The notes: generated by a model not told the origin, from the sequence alone. A stretch of 32,015 bases of DNA from Candidatus Dormiibacterota bacterium (GCA_027313505.1 DAHVDN010000034.1:1-32015); one strand, 5' to 3'; counted from the first letter of the stretch, positions 16,740 to 23,965 are shown. Numbers and translations: made by a program.

Positions 16740-17101
16740 GACTTGTCCTCTTCGATCCCCAAACGACGATAGAGCCCTTGCAGGTCGCTCTCTGATGCCT
16801 CCGGCAAACGTCGGAGAAGCCGCGCGAACCTGAGGTCCTGGCTGGCGCGCTCGCGGAGGCCCGGAGGAATCTTGACCGCCAAGGCGAGCAGCTCCTCCTC
16901 GTCGGCACCGAGAACGGTGGCTAGCTTCCGCACGATCGCCTCAGCCGGGGGCTCTCCCCGATCGTTCTCGATCTTGGATAGGTAGGTGAAGTCGATTCCG
17001 AGGTCCTCCGCCACTTTCCTTTGGGTAAAGCCACGTTGGATCCTCAGCCGTTTGATCGTCTGGCCAAACGTCTCGCCCGTGGTCAGCTCGTCGGTGTCCA
17101 C
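16736..17101 (-). CDS. XRE-family repressor paired with ImmA-like protease
   Basis: A 121-residue regulator. Residues 14-70 are a Cro/CI-type helix-turn-helix (FGQTIKRLRIQRGFTQRK, then VAEDLGIDFTYLSKIENDRG), with the family's typical YLSKIENDR end. The remaining 50 residues are charged and helical, and may carry dimerisation and the protease cleavage site. The start is a GTG at 17101, with GGGAGGA five bases upstream; no in-frame ATG is better placed. The gap between it and the divergent Ubl gene contains a perfect 6-5-6 palindrome at 17145-17161, a likely binding site. Known relatives act as repressors of mobile elements and stress genes, relieved by ImmA cleavage. Confidence 0.9.
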   Translation of the reverse strand: MDTDELTTGETFGQTIKRLRIQRGFTQRKVAEDLGIDFTYLSKIENDRGEPPAEAIVRKLATVLGADEEELLALAVKIPPGLRERASQDLRFARLLRRLPEASESDLQGLYRRLGIEEDKS

Positions 17102-17144
17102 TCATATCCTCCCCCCACGGGTTGATCGTGGTAGGATTGTTGTG

Positions 17145-17161
17145 TTGGGTGGTCAACCCAA
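17145..17161. promoter_or_regulatory. Palindromic operator candidate between XRE and Ubl genes
   Basis: TTGGGTGGTCAACCCAA is a perfect inverted repeat (arms TTGGGT and ACCCAA, 5-base centre). It lies 44 bases before the XRE start and 57 before the Ubl start. A second, looser repeat follows at 17162-17180 (GTTGG and CCAAC arms). Read on the minus strand, TTGACC (17151-17156) sits inside the palindrome and could be a -35 of the XRE gene, which would give autoregulation. Confidence 0.55.
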
Positions 17162-17217
17162 GTTGGGGGCTTTCTCCAACCTACCCTACCAGGGCCGGAG
17201 CCCCACAGGTGATTTCC

Positions 17218-17436
17218 GTGGCCAAGTACGACGTAGACATCGAAGGAACGATGCATCCCTGGGAGTCTGACGAGATCACGCCAGCCGAGATATGTGAACT
17301 TGCCCCCTGGCCGGCGGGCACCGAAGTGATCGAAGTCGACGACGACAACAACCAGCGAACTCTCCAGGCTGGGGAGCGAGTCCGCCTGCGGCCGGGATTG
17401 GGCTTCGCGAAACGGCACAAGTTCCGCCGGGGATGA
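17218..17436 (+). CDS. Ubiquitin-like protein (multiubiquitin-type, single domain)
   Basis: A 72-residue protein with the pattern of one Multi_ubiq (PF14452-like) domain: a beta hairpin start (KYDVDIEGTMHPW), then DEITPAEICELA, a helix where ubiquitin has its own, then VIEVDDDNNQ and LQAGERVRLRPGLGF, where these domains have the last strands. It ends KFRRG, so the C-terminal residue is a single glycine already exposed by the stop codon. Such proteins are adenylated by a partner E1 and joined to targets through an E2. The GTG at 17218 was chosen because AGGTGA lies six bases before it; GTG at 17209 would add three residues. It is the first gene of a four-gene operon and ends 3 bases before the E2 gene. 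Confidence 0.8.
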   Translation: MAKYDVDIEGTMHPWESDEITPAEICELAPWPAGTEVIEVDDDNNQRTLQAGERVRLRPGLGFAKRHKFRRG

Positions 17437-17439
17437 GCC

Positions 17440-17817
17440 ATGGGCCGGATCGATCAAGAGATCGAGATACTCAGAAGTCGCTACCCCGACGTGCAACTGC
17501 GGGACCCTTGGGTACTGATCCCGGCATACCCAGTGCCGTCGGTGGGGTGGTCCGTCTCCGCGGTGGCGGTGGCCTTTCTCATCCCTGGCGGGTACCCAGG
17601 CGCCAAGCCCTACGCCTTCCACGTGTCTCCGCCCCTGCGCGTCGGGAACGCCGTGCCTACGAACAGCACCGAGTCCCATGAGCCAGTCTTCCCCGGAGTG
17701 TGGCAGAAGTTTTCATGGGATTGCCCAGAGTGGGCCCCTGGAACCGAGCCCCGCTCCGGCACCAACTTGCTTCACTGGGCCCTCAGTTTTCGCGAACGTC
17801 TCCGGGAATACTCCTGA
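17440..17817 (+). CDS. E2-like ubiquitin-conjugating protein (prokaryotic E2 type)
   Basis: A 125-residue protein following the layout of the bacterial E2 group found in multiubiquitin operons (Prok-E2_E-like): RYPDVQLRDPWVLI, then AVAFLIPGGYPGAKPYAFHV, equivalent to the central sheet and the YP..PP turn of E2 enzymes, then PPLRVGNAVPTNS and WQKFSWDCPEWAPG. C95 is the only cysteine in the protein and is the natural candidate for the thioester with the Ubl; the adjoining serine S92 is an alternative acceptor. There is no classical HPN motif. It lies 3 bases after the Ubl gene and its stop overlaps the next ATG (TGATG). It should accept the Ubl from the E1 and pass it to target proteins. Confidence 0.75.
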   Translation: MGRIDQEIEILRSRYPDVQLRDPWVLIPAYPVPSVGWSVSAVAVAFLIPGGYPGAKPYAFHVSPPLRVGNAVPTNSTESHEPVFPGVWQKFSWDCPEWAPGTEPRSGTNLLHWALSFRERLREYS

Positions 17818-18341
17818 TGGCGGTCATGGTGAAGATGTCAGGTGAGTTCGGCGCTCATCTGTGGGAGCACCTGCTAGGGAACCACACCGAACAGGCGGCC
17901 TTTCTATTCGCCGAGTTCAGGCAGACCACGCGCACCTCAACGTTCGTCGGCCGCGAGCTCCACCTGGTTCCGCCAGAAGACTTCGATCTCCAGAGCTCCT
18001 CTCACCTGGCCATCACCGATGAGGCTCTGGCGAGATTGATCAAGCGTGCCTGGGACTTACGCCTCGCTGTTGTTGAATGGCACTCGCATCCGCAGTATGA
18101 GGGCCCGGCCTGTTTCTCGCCGAGCGACCGATTCGGCCTGCGTGACACGGTGCCGTACGTGCGGTGGCGCCTTCGGGGAAGCCCATATGCCGCCGTAGTG
18201 ATCAGCGACGCGAGTCTGGATGCCCTTGCCTGGCTTGGCGGCGAACCTGGCCCACAAAGTGTCCACGGAATCAAGATCGGAACAACCGTTCTCAAGCCTT
18301 CCGGAATCAGTCTTGCCAGGTGGTGCGGTGATGATATCTAG
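17817..18341 (+). CDS. JAB/JAMM-family Ubl deconjugase
   Basis: A 174-residue metalloprotease. The JAMM zinc site is complete: E25 in NHTEQAAFLF, H89 and H91 in VEWHSHPQ, and D104 in FSPSDRFG. Bacterial JAB proteins in Ubl operons trim the Ubl precursor or remove it from targets. Here the Ubl already ends in glycine, so removal is the more likely job. The ATG at 17817 shares a base with the E2 stop codon, and the end overlaps the E1 start by 11 bases, so the four genes are tightly coupled. Residues 107-174 complete the domain with AVVISDASLDALAWLGG. No second domain is present. Confidence 0.87.
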   Translation: MAVMVKMSGEFGAHLWEHLLGNHTEQAAFLFAEFRQTTRTSTFVGRELHLVPPEDFDLQSSSHLAITDEALARLIKRAWDLRLAVVEWHSHPQYEGPACFSPSDRFGLRDTVPYVRWRLRGSPYAAVVISDASLDALAWLGGEPGPQSVHGIKIGTTVLKPSGISLARWCGDDI

Positions 18342-19185
18342 ATTCGAACGACAACTTCCTCTCTTTGGTGCCGCGGGCCAGCGCATGCTGCGCCAGGCTC
18401 ACGTAGCGATCGTTGGCCTTGGTGGAATCGGCAGCCATGTCAACCAACAGCTGTCCTACCTCGGCGTTGGACAGCTCACCTTGCTTGATGGGGATGTTGT
18501 CGAAGACACCAACCTCAATCGCCTGATCGGCGGCACCCAGACCGACGTCCTGGCGGCGACTCCGAAAGTGTTCGTGGCCGAGCGACTCACCAAGAGCATC
18601 GATCCAGACATCAAGGTCACCGCTCACCAAGGTTCCGCCGCGACGACTGAAGCGGTGGCTCTGCTGGCCAACACCACGTTCGTGATCGGATGCCTTGATC
18701 ACGATGGGCCACGGCTGGCATTGCTGACCATCTGCACTGCCCTCCGGAAACCTTATCTGGATGTGGCGACCGACATCTCCCCGAAAGACTCCGTTTATGG
18801 TGGCCGAGTGATCTTCGGCGGCGGCGGTTCCGGCTGCCTCTACTGCCTGAACCAGCTGGATCAGGGCGAAGTCAGACGGTGGATGTCAACCGACGAGGCC
18901 ATCGCGTCGGAGGATCGCCTCTATGGACGTAGGGCGGCAGGGCCCAGCCCGTCAGTCGTGTCGCTCAACGGGGTGCTGGCGTCTGTGGCTTGCATGGAGT
19001 TCATGGCTGAGACCACGGGCCTGCGCCCGGCCAGGAGGTGGTTGGAGTACGACGGGCAAACTGGGAAGCTCCGCGTTGACACTTCCTCGCCGGCTCCCAA
19101 CTGCCCCTACTGCTTCGGGCCGCAGTCTGACGCAGTCGACAGTCTCGCCCGACTCCTGCGCCTAGTTCCCACACGTCAGCAATGA
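18331..19185 (+). CDS. ThiF/MoeB-type E1-like activating enzyme
   Basis: A 284-residue adenylating enzyme. It has the nucleotide-binding GLGGIG at 29-34, D53 and D55 in LLDGDVVEDTNLNRL with N61, N63 and R64 contacting ATP, and D123 in GCLDHDGPR. Two CxxC pairs (C169/C172 and C258/C261) should bind a structural zinc as in MoeB and ThiF. It is a single adenylation domain, much shorter than eukaryotic E1 enzymes and than E1 proteins with an extra N-terminal domain. It should activate the Ubl's C-terminal glycine and hand it to the E2 at 17440. The ATG at 18331 overlaps the JAB gene by 11 bases; a GTG just before it is possible. It is the last gene of the operon. Confidence 0.9.
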   Translation: MISRFERQLPLFGAAGQRMLRQAHVAIVGLGGIGSHVNQQLSYLGVGQLTLLDGDVVEDTNLNRLIGGTQTDVLAATPKVFVAERLTKSIDPDIKVTAHQGSAATTEAVALLANTTFVIGCLDHDGPRLALLTICTALRKPYLDVATDISPKDSVYGGRVIFGGGGSGCLYCLNQLDQGEVRRWMSTDEAIASEDRLYGRRAAGPSPSVVSLNGVLASVACMEFMAETTGLRPARRWLEYDGQTGKLRVDTSSPAPNCPYCFGPQSDAVDSLARLLRLVPTRQQ

Positions 19186-19293
19186 GATGTGTGGGTGCCG
19201 GAACTGTCACCGGCGAACCGACGGGGGCCGGACACCTCATCGTGGGTCAAAGCAAAGCCTGGCCATACCGAGCTATTCAACGCTTGGGACCGG

Positions 19294-19324
19294 TTGCGGG
19301 ACCGGCCATAGATGAGGCTATCAT
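19294..19324 (+). promoter_or_regulatory. Possible promoter of the M41-like peptidase gene
   Basis: TTGCGG (19294-19299) and TATCAT (19319-19324) are separated by 19 bases, slightly longer than ideal. The gene starts 27 bases later with GGAG five bases before its ATG. This suggests separate transcription from the Ubl operon, which ends 167 bases upstream. Confidence 0.35.
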
Positions 19325-19351
19325 GCCCGCACGTGTTAGCGTGGAGCTATC

Positions 19352-19840
19352 ATGAGCCTGCCCCTCGACGTCCAAATCGTACAAGATGAACAGCTTCGGC
19401 GGGTCGCCTGTCATGAGGCCGGTCACTTTGTAGTGGCGATGCGGCTTGGTCACGTCCTCGACTATGTGGATATCCGTGAGGTTGGCGACCGGCTTGGTGT
19501 TGCTGTGACAAGCGCCGGCCCAGCACTAGGAAACGATCACCATCGGATTCGGGAGAGCGCCGCAGTGTTCCTTGCAGGGCCCGCTGCGGAGGGAAGGGGC
19601 ATTGACTCCAGTGCCGGTTCATGCACGGATGGCGATGCCTTTAGCGCAAAGGTTCTTATGTCACAGCTTTCGGGGGAAGACTCTCTAGCCCTGGACCGAC
19701 TACTCGAGGAAGTCCAGCAAGCCGCTGATGCCTATGTCAAGGCGTGGGCCGAAGATATCGAACGACTGACCAGCGCGCTCCTTGACCGTTTCGTCCTGAC
19801 CGGACATGAGGTCATGGATCTTCTGGATGTTCACTGTTAG
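19352..19840 (+). CDS. Stand-alone FtsH-like (M41) zinc peptidase domain
   Basis: A 162-residue protein that resembles only the protease part of FtsH. HEAGH at 21-25 (VACHEAGHFVVAMRL) is the zinc site. AAVFLAGPAAEGR at about 70-82 matches the LAGRAAEE helix of FtsH. SCTDGDAFSAKVLMSQL at 90-106 matches the region that supplies the third zinc ligand (probably D93 or D95). The AAA+ domain and membrane anchor are missing, and the start is firm (ATG with GGAG upstream), so this is a small independent peptidase. It may use another unfoldase or act on unfolded or modified proteins. Its position directly after the Ubl-conjugation operon hints at a shared process; this is inference. Confidence 0.82.
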   Translation: MSLPLDVQIVQDEQLRRVACHEAGHFVVAMRLGHVLDYVDIREVGDRLGVAVTSAGPALGNDHHRIRESAAVFLAGPAAEGRGIDSSAGSCTDGDAFSAKVLMSQLSGEDSLALDRLLEEVQQAADAYVKAWAEDIERLTSALLDRFVLTGHEVMDLLDVHC

Positions 19841-20038
19841 CTCGATGGCTTCTTGGCCATCGATGAGCTTGGATGTGTTGATGCCGGAAAGGTCATCTGT
19901 CACCCCTCAAGTCCGACGGGCGCAGTCCCGGGTGGAGCCTGGCGGGTTGACTCTCCGGGAGTAGGTGCGAATGTCAAGCCAAGAGGGGACCACACCACGC
20001 GGCACGCCCAGGCCACCCTGCAACGAGCCAGTGTCCGA

Positions 20039-21325
20039 CTATCTCGTCGGCACCTGCTCGTGCTTCGTGCTCAACGGCAAGCCCTTCGGCTTGGCCCACG
20101 CCTTGTGCTCGTTCTGGAATACGATGACGGCGTTCGGAGGTACGTCTTGCCTTGAAAGCACCTCGCGCAGAGCCGCGGCCCATGTCGGCATATCGACCAA
20201 CTCCACCAGCAGTTCCTGGAGTGCTGAGTGCATGCTGTTCACGGTAAGGCGGCGGTTGCCTCCAACGATAGACAACCGAGGCTCGCTGCCATGAGGCGGC
20301 AGGTCCCACTTCGCATCTAGGCCTTCAGCCGCCAGCGCCTCACTCAGCGCCTCTAGGGACACCACCGCCTTGAACATCATGAGGTCAGCAGCCAGTCGAG
20401 CGGCATGGACAGTTGATATCGGATAGATAACCCATGGAGGGAGTGTGGATGCTTGGCCCACGCTGTCGAGAGCATTGAAGAACAGCAGCCCGCTCCCCTC
20501 CGCGATGCCCGCTCGCTTCTGGGCGCGCTCGAATTCTTCGTCCCACCTTCGCTGCAGGAGAGAGTGATCGGGCTGGAGGCGGTGTGCGACCTCTAAGTTG
20601 ACTCCAACCACGGCCCTCCGGCCAGGGATGGGCATTCCTTGCACACCGCGTTCTACCGTCAGTCGAGCGAGATCAGCAAGTCGCCGGGCCTCCGTCCGGT
20701 ACGGAACTGAGACTGAAACCAAGGTGGCGGTTGAGCCTGGTAACGGACCAATGCCATCGGCGCCCCTGATCGCCGCCTCCATCCTCCGGAACTGGACCGG
20801 TTTCTTCCTTCCTGGGCTCGTCTTGACTTCATGGATGATGATGCCGCCCCCGTCCGTGAACTCCGAGATGTCGCCGATTCGCAGGCAGTTGGTCAGGTCG
20901 TGAAGGAGACCGAAGTGATGCTGGGTCTCCCAAAGCGCTTCAACGGTCCTGAGCTCCATGGGCAGGCCGGCTTTGTCGGCCATGGGGCCGGCAGGCTCGT
21001 TGCGGGAGAGCGCCAAGATGTACCTGCGCCTGAACCCCGAGAGAGTCCAGGCCATGGCGTCCCCGACCGAGCGGTATTGGCGGGCCACCCGCTGGCAAGC
21101 GAGTTCCTCTGTCTCCCACGTCGTCGCGAGACTGTCGGACCCAGAGCCACGCAGTGGCTTGGCGTCCTTTGGGATAGTTCCGCCATGGGTTAGCCGCTTG
21201 AGCACTCGGCTACAGTTAGCGCGCTGCTCTTCGACGACGTAAATGTAAGCGAACAGCCTACGCTGTAGTTGGTCAAGATCATCCAGGGTCTTCGCAGCCC
21301 GCAGTAAGTCAAGTAGTAACCTCAC
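20039..21325 (-). CDS. Uncharacterised protein with PD-(D/E)XK nuclease signature
   Basis: A 428-residue protein of unknown family. Residues 148-178 carry an ordered restriction-endonuclease-like motif set: LRIGDISEF (D152), IIIHEVKTS (E166, K168) and QFRRM (Q178), the D...ExK...Q pattern of PD-(D/E)XK enzymes. Residues 1-30 are helical, and the long C-terminal half (200-428) has no motif I recognise. The start is a GTG at 21325 with only a weak GAGGCG upstream, so it may shift. It lies between the Ubl/peptidase genes and VapD, all defence- or toxin-like, and points opposite to the Ubl operon. A nuclease effector of a defence system is the reasonable guess, not shown. Confidence 0.7.
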   Translation of the reverse strand: MRLLLDLLRAAKTLDDLDQLQRRLFAYIYVVEEQRANCSRVLKRLTHGGTIPKDAKPLRGSGSDSLATTWETEELACQRVARQYRSVGDAMAWTLSGFRRRYILALSRNEPAGPMADKAGLPMELRTVEALWETQHHFGLLHDLTNCLRIGDISEFTDGGGIIIHEVKTSPGRKKPVQFRRMEAAIRGADGIGPLPGSTATLVSVSVPYRTEARRLADLARLTVERGVQGMPIPGRRAVVGVNLEVAHRLQPDHSLLQRRWDEEFERAQKRAGIAEGSGLLFFNALDSVGQASTLPPWVIYPISTVHAARLAADLMMFKAVVSLEALSEALAAEGLDAKWDLPPHGSEPRLSIVGGNRRLTVNSMHSALQELLVELVDMPTWAAALREVLSRQDVPPNAVIVFQNEHKAWAKPKGLPLSTKHEQVPTR

Positions 21326-21751
21326 CCGGCCAATCGCCTCTAGATGAGATGAATGGGATGGCCTAGGACTGCGTCCCTCTGCTCATCGGCCAACGACATC
21401 AGTGCCCGCACACATACATTGTCGGCGCGTTGGGTGCCTGGTGGGCCAACCCGCTTCTGCCTGTTCTCCGTCTCCGGCCGATGCACGCGCTCCGCTCGTC
21501 ATGGGACCCTCTCCCACGCACCCCCACAGCACTCCAACCGGCGTCAGCACGCCCGGCACTCCCGTGCTGAGGCCAGTTCCAGGCAGTTCCGAGGTCAAGA
21601 CATCTGCAACAACCCAGCCATTCTCCCCGCCTTAGACAGCTCACCAGCCCTACCGCACCCCTACTCTGCACCCAGCCGGTGGATTCAGGCTGAGGCCCGG
21701 AATGCCCGCAAGGAGGTTGTTGGCGAAGAACGGAAATGGCGCACTTCTGGC
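21326..21751. other. Stretch without a convincing gene
   Basis: An open frame on the plus strand spans this region but is rich in Ser, Arg and Pro and runs into the VapD gene on the other strand, so it is most likely chance. The 5' control region of the nuclease-like gene should lie next to 21325. Nothing repeated is seen. Confidence 0.45.
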
Positions 21752-22165
21752 TTAACTACCCGAATGAGGCAAGGACAAACCATCTTGGACATCCGCCTGC
21801 TCCGTGAAAGATGCTGGGACCTCGACCGGTCTCGACGCATCAACCGATGGTGTCGCTATGGGCATAGATCGTGACGCTCTCGTTACTACGGGGTTGAGAT
21901 CATTATTAGCTTCAATCCTAAGCATGCGTATGTCCCTTACGGCTGGAGCGAACCAGCTATACTCCTGCGTGAGATCAAAGACAGCCAACATGCAGACTAC
22001 TGCATCCACGGTCTCGGGGTCGCCGAAGTACACCGAGCCCTGTTGATGAGAAAAGCCGCGCTGCTGCAGAAATCTACCAACGTCGCCATAAGCGTTCTCA
22101 TAACTTGGTACGTGGTAATACTGTTGCAGTTGTTTCACGTCTAGGTCAAATGCAATTGCATACAC
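21752..22165 (-). CDS. vapD: VapD-family endoribonuclease (Cas2-like fold)
   Basis: A 137-residue protein whose first 98 residues match VapD closely: MYAIAFDLDV, SYENAYGDVGRFLQQRGF, QQGSVYFG, VVCMLAVFDL and WFAPAVRDIRMLRIEANNDL, each a family signature. VapD is a ferredoxin-fold RNase related to Cas2; D7 in AFDLD is the equivalent of the catalytic aspartate. The protein carries about 40 extra residues at its end (RASRSMPIATPSVDASRP onward) that the family, usually about 95 residues, lacks. The start is a GTG at 22165 with AAGGAGG eight bases upstream; the longer frame from 22243 runs beyond the family start. VapD often sits in plasmids and islands and acts as a toxin. No VapX-like antitoxin gene is visible next to it. 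Confidence 0.9.
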   Translation of the reverse strand: MYAIAFDLDVKQLQQYYHVPSYENAYGDVGRFLQQRGFSHQQGSVYFGDPETVDAVVCMLAVFDLTQEYSWFAPAVRDIRMLRIEANNDLNPVVTRASRSMPIATPSVDASRPVEVPASFTEQADVQDGLSLPHSGS

Positions 22166-22439
22166 CGTTCCGCCCTCCTTGTTGGACAAGCACGCGGTAA
22201 TTGTTGGTCGAGCTTCGGGTGCGTAAGCAGCCAACGCAGTCATATCACTGATTATAGATACAACTCACAATCTGTCAATGGCATTGGCTCCTTTAGGCAG
22301 GGAGCACTTCGAAGTCTGCCGGGGAGTTGCTGCCCCGTACTGGTAGAGGGGAGCGAGGATGGCGAGGTGCAGAATGATGGCCTGTGGGTGCCGGGAACTC
22401 CTTCCACGCCTGGGGCCTAGTTCGGAACGCCACGCTCTG

Positions 22440-22560
22440 GGCGCCGAATAGGTCATCGGTCACCCCAAGTTTCAACTCCCGGGAAGCGTTCCTCGACGCC
22501 GACCCCGTGCATGCTTTCGTCTGGCGTATGGCGGGGTCTGGCGACTGGCGCCGACGCGAC
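22440..22560 (-). repeat. Dispersed repeat, copy 1
   Basis: About 110 bases resemble 25070-25195, with roughly two thirds identity. Shared words include CCCGGGA, GACGCC and GTCTGG in the same order. On the minus strand both copies lead into a TTG-start frame (LKLGVTDDL here, LKFEITNDL in the other), so the pair may be remnants of one gene or element type. Confidence 0.45.
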
Positions 22561-22577
22561 ACACCTCTGCCGCCTGC

Positions 22578-22602
22578 CCCTTAGCTGCCGATAAGGAGCC
22601 TT
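22578..22602 (+). repeat. 25-base exact direct repeat, copy 1
   Basis: Starts CCCTTAGCTGCCGATAAGG and ends AGCCTT. It is identical to 26637-26661. The first part is an inverted repeat (CCTTA, 8-base loop, TAAGG) that could form a small hairpin. Confidence 0.65.
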
Positions 22603-22970
22603 ATCAGTGGCTCCTGCGATGTTCCTCATCTGATCTCCTGTTCGCACGAAGTGGGAATGTAGCCCCAACGGCCCGTCTGCCGGGCTTGGCAGGACGATCC
22701 GGCAGCGATCCAGGTTCGGAGGGCCACCGCATATCCTGGGATGGTGGCCGCGACCAGGAAGCAGGATGCGGCCATCTTCGCGTCCGATGAAGCATCGGCC
22801 CGGACTGACTACTACGCCGGGACCACCGTCACATCGCTGGGAGGCGTTGCCCATCAGGAAAAGTCAGAGCTGCGTGGCACGACGGGACCCCTGTTAGACA
22901 GGAACGAGAAGCCGATGGCTAGACCCCTGCTTCCGTCCGGCAGGCCCTCGCTCACCGGCATGCTCGTCAG

Positions 22971-23669
22971 TTACGCCAGAGGGGGGGAATAGCGGCCGCT
23001 GAACACCACGGCCGTACCAGCTCCATTTGCCGCTGGTGCTGCTTGTTGGTAGGTACCTGAGCCAGTCAGGCCCTTGAGGGCGCCGGTTGCTCCCCTGATC
23101 GTCCATGTCCCGCCGAGGATGCCACCGGGCGTGATGTTTCCGGACGAGTCAAAGCCCGCAATGGCCACAAGGGTCAGGCTAAAGGTGAGTGACCCGCTAA
23201 GGCTTCCCACTGTGCAGGGGTTGCACGTGGCTGTTCCCGTGCCCTCGTAGATAGGACTGCCTACTACTGAAGTTGGATTGGGAAGTATCCATGTCTGAGT
23301 CATCGCAAACCCTGTCCCTTGACACCCCACAGGGGCGGAGAAGGTGCCATCCAAGCCGCCGTCGGTATACATAAGGTCGTTGGATCCACCACCACAAGCT
23401 GCCACCACCACCGCATACACCGGGAGGGAATGTGGGGCGGGCGGTCCCTGAGGTCCGGTCTGATTCCAAGAGATTGGTACCTCGTGGGCTTTGCACGTGT
23501 TCGAGGAACCGACGAGGACTCTCAAGTCCCCCGTACTGCGGTTGTAGCAGCCACGAATAGTCCCGGACGCGGACGAAGATGGGATACTTGCGGCTATGGC
23601 ACTCGCGGTGAGGAGAACGACGATCCACGCCGCGGTGCCCGCGCTACCGAGCCTGAAGAGCCTACCCAT
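22971..23669 (-). CDS. Probable secreted protein with signal peptide
   Basis: A 232-residue protein. Residues 1-32 look like a signal peptide: MGRLFRLGSAG, then a hydrophobic TAAWIVVLLTASAIAASI. The mature part starts with GTIRGCYNRSTGDLRVL and a short collagen-like TGPQGPPAP, a pattern seen at the start of many actinobacterial and Chloroflexota surface proteins. The remainder is rich in Gly, Thr and Ser (GGTWTIRGATGALKGLTG), like a beta-sheet domain. The ATG at 23669 was chosen because the signal peptide begins there and GGAGG lies ten bases upstream. Function is unknown, but it is likely exported and possibly bound to the cell surface. No partner gene is adjacent. Confidence 0.75.
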   Translation of the reverse strand: MGRLFRLGSAGTAAWIVVLLTASAIAASIPSSSASGTIRGCYNRSTGDLRVLVGSSNTCKAHEVPISWNQTGPQGPPAPHSLPVYAVVVAACGGGSNDLMYTDGGLDGTFSAPVGCQGTGFAMTQTWILPNPTSVVGSPIYEGTGTATCNPCTVGSLSGSLTFSLTLVAIAGFDSSGNITPGGILGGTWTIRGATGALKGLTGSGTYQQAAPAANGAGTAVVFSGRYSPPLA

Positions 23670-23949
23670 TGAACTAATGCCTCCACCAAGTCCTTCGGTT
23701 GGTCGACAAGATGGCACGACCCGTGGCGAATGTCAAGCCAGATAAGGACCATGCGGATCACATCTGTGTCACATGAACGACAGCTTTCGTCGGAAAGGGT
23801 CGTGGCCCGTGGACGCCGAAAACCACGTCCGCAAGTTCGGCTTACGAGCTGAGGAGAGCGCCGCAGCCCTGGGAGCGGCCCCATGACCCTCAAGCTCAGA
23901 GCGCCGACAGCGCCGCGAGGCATGGCTCCCGACCGGCTCCCACACGGCC

Positions 23950-23955
23950 TATACT
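23950..23955 (+). promoter_or_regulatory. -10 element of the UDG-like gene
   Basis: TATACT lies 10 bases before the ATG at 23966. No clear -35 is present and there is no Shine-Dalgarno sequence, consistent with a short or absent leader. Confidence 0.4.
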
Positions 23956-23965
23956 TTCGGCCGGG

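Larger units (their letters stand above)
22266..22970. other. Gene-poor stretch with repeats
   Basis: No gene is supported. It holds one copy of a diverged repeat (about 22440-22560) and one copy of a 25-base exact repeat (22578-22602). The open frames on both strands are low-quality and seem to be accidental readings of these repeats. Confidence 0.5.

Noticed and set aside
16941-17156. Alternative ATG start for a protein overlapping the XRE gene
   Set aside because: It is in another frame (MSGHRRADHG) and does not give a helix-turn-helix.
19197-19214. Hairpin after the E1 gene (GCCGG and CCGGC arms) as a terminator
   Set aside because: The stem is only 5 base pairs and no T-run follows, so it does not qualify as an intrinsic terminator.
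21353-21874. Plus-strand frame of 173 codons between the nuclease-like gene and vapD
   Set aside because: It runs into vapD on the opposite strand, has no family match and has the composition of noncoding GC-rich sequence.
22578-22602. Repeat pair considered as a CRISPR array
   Set aside because: There are only two copies 4 kb apart, with no regular spacers and no cas genes; VapD is Cas2-related in fold but is not Cas2.
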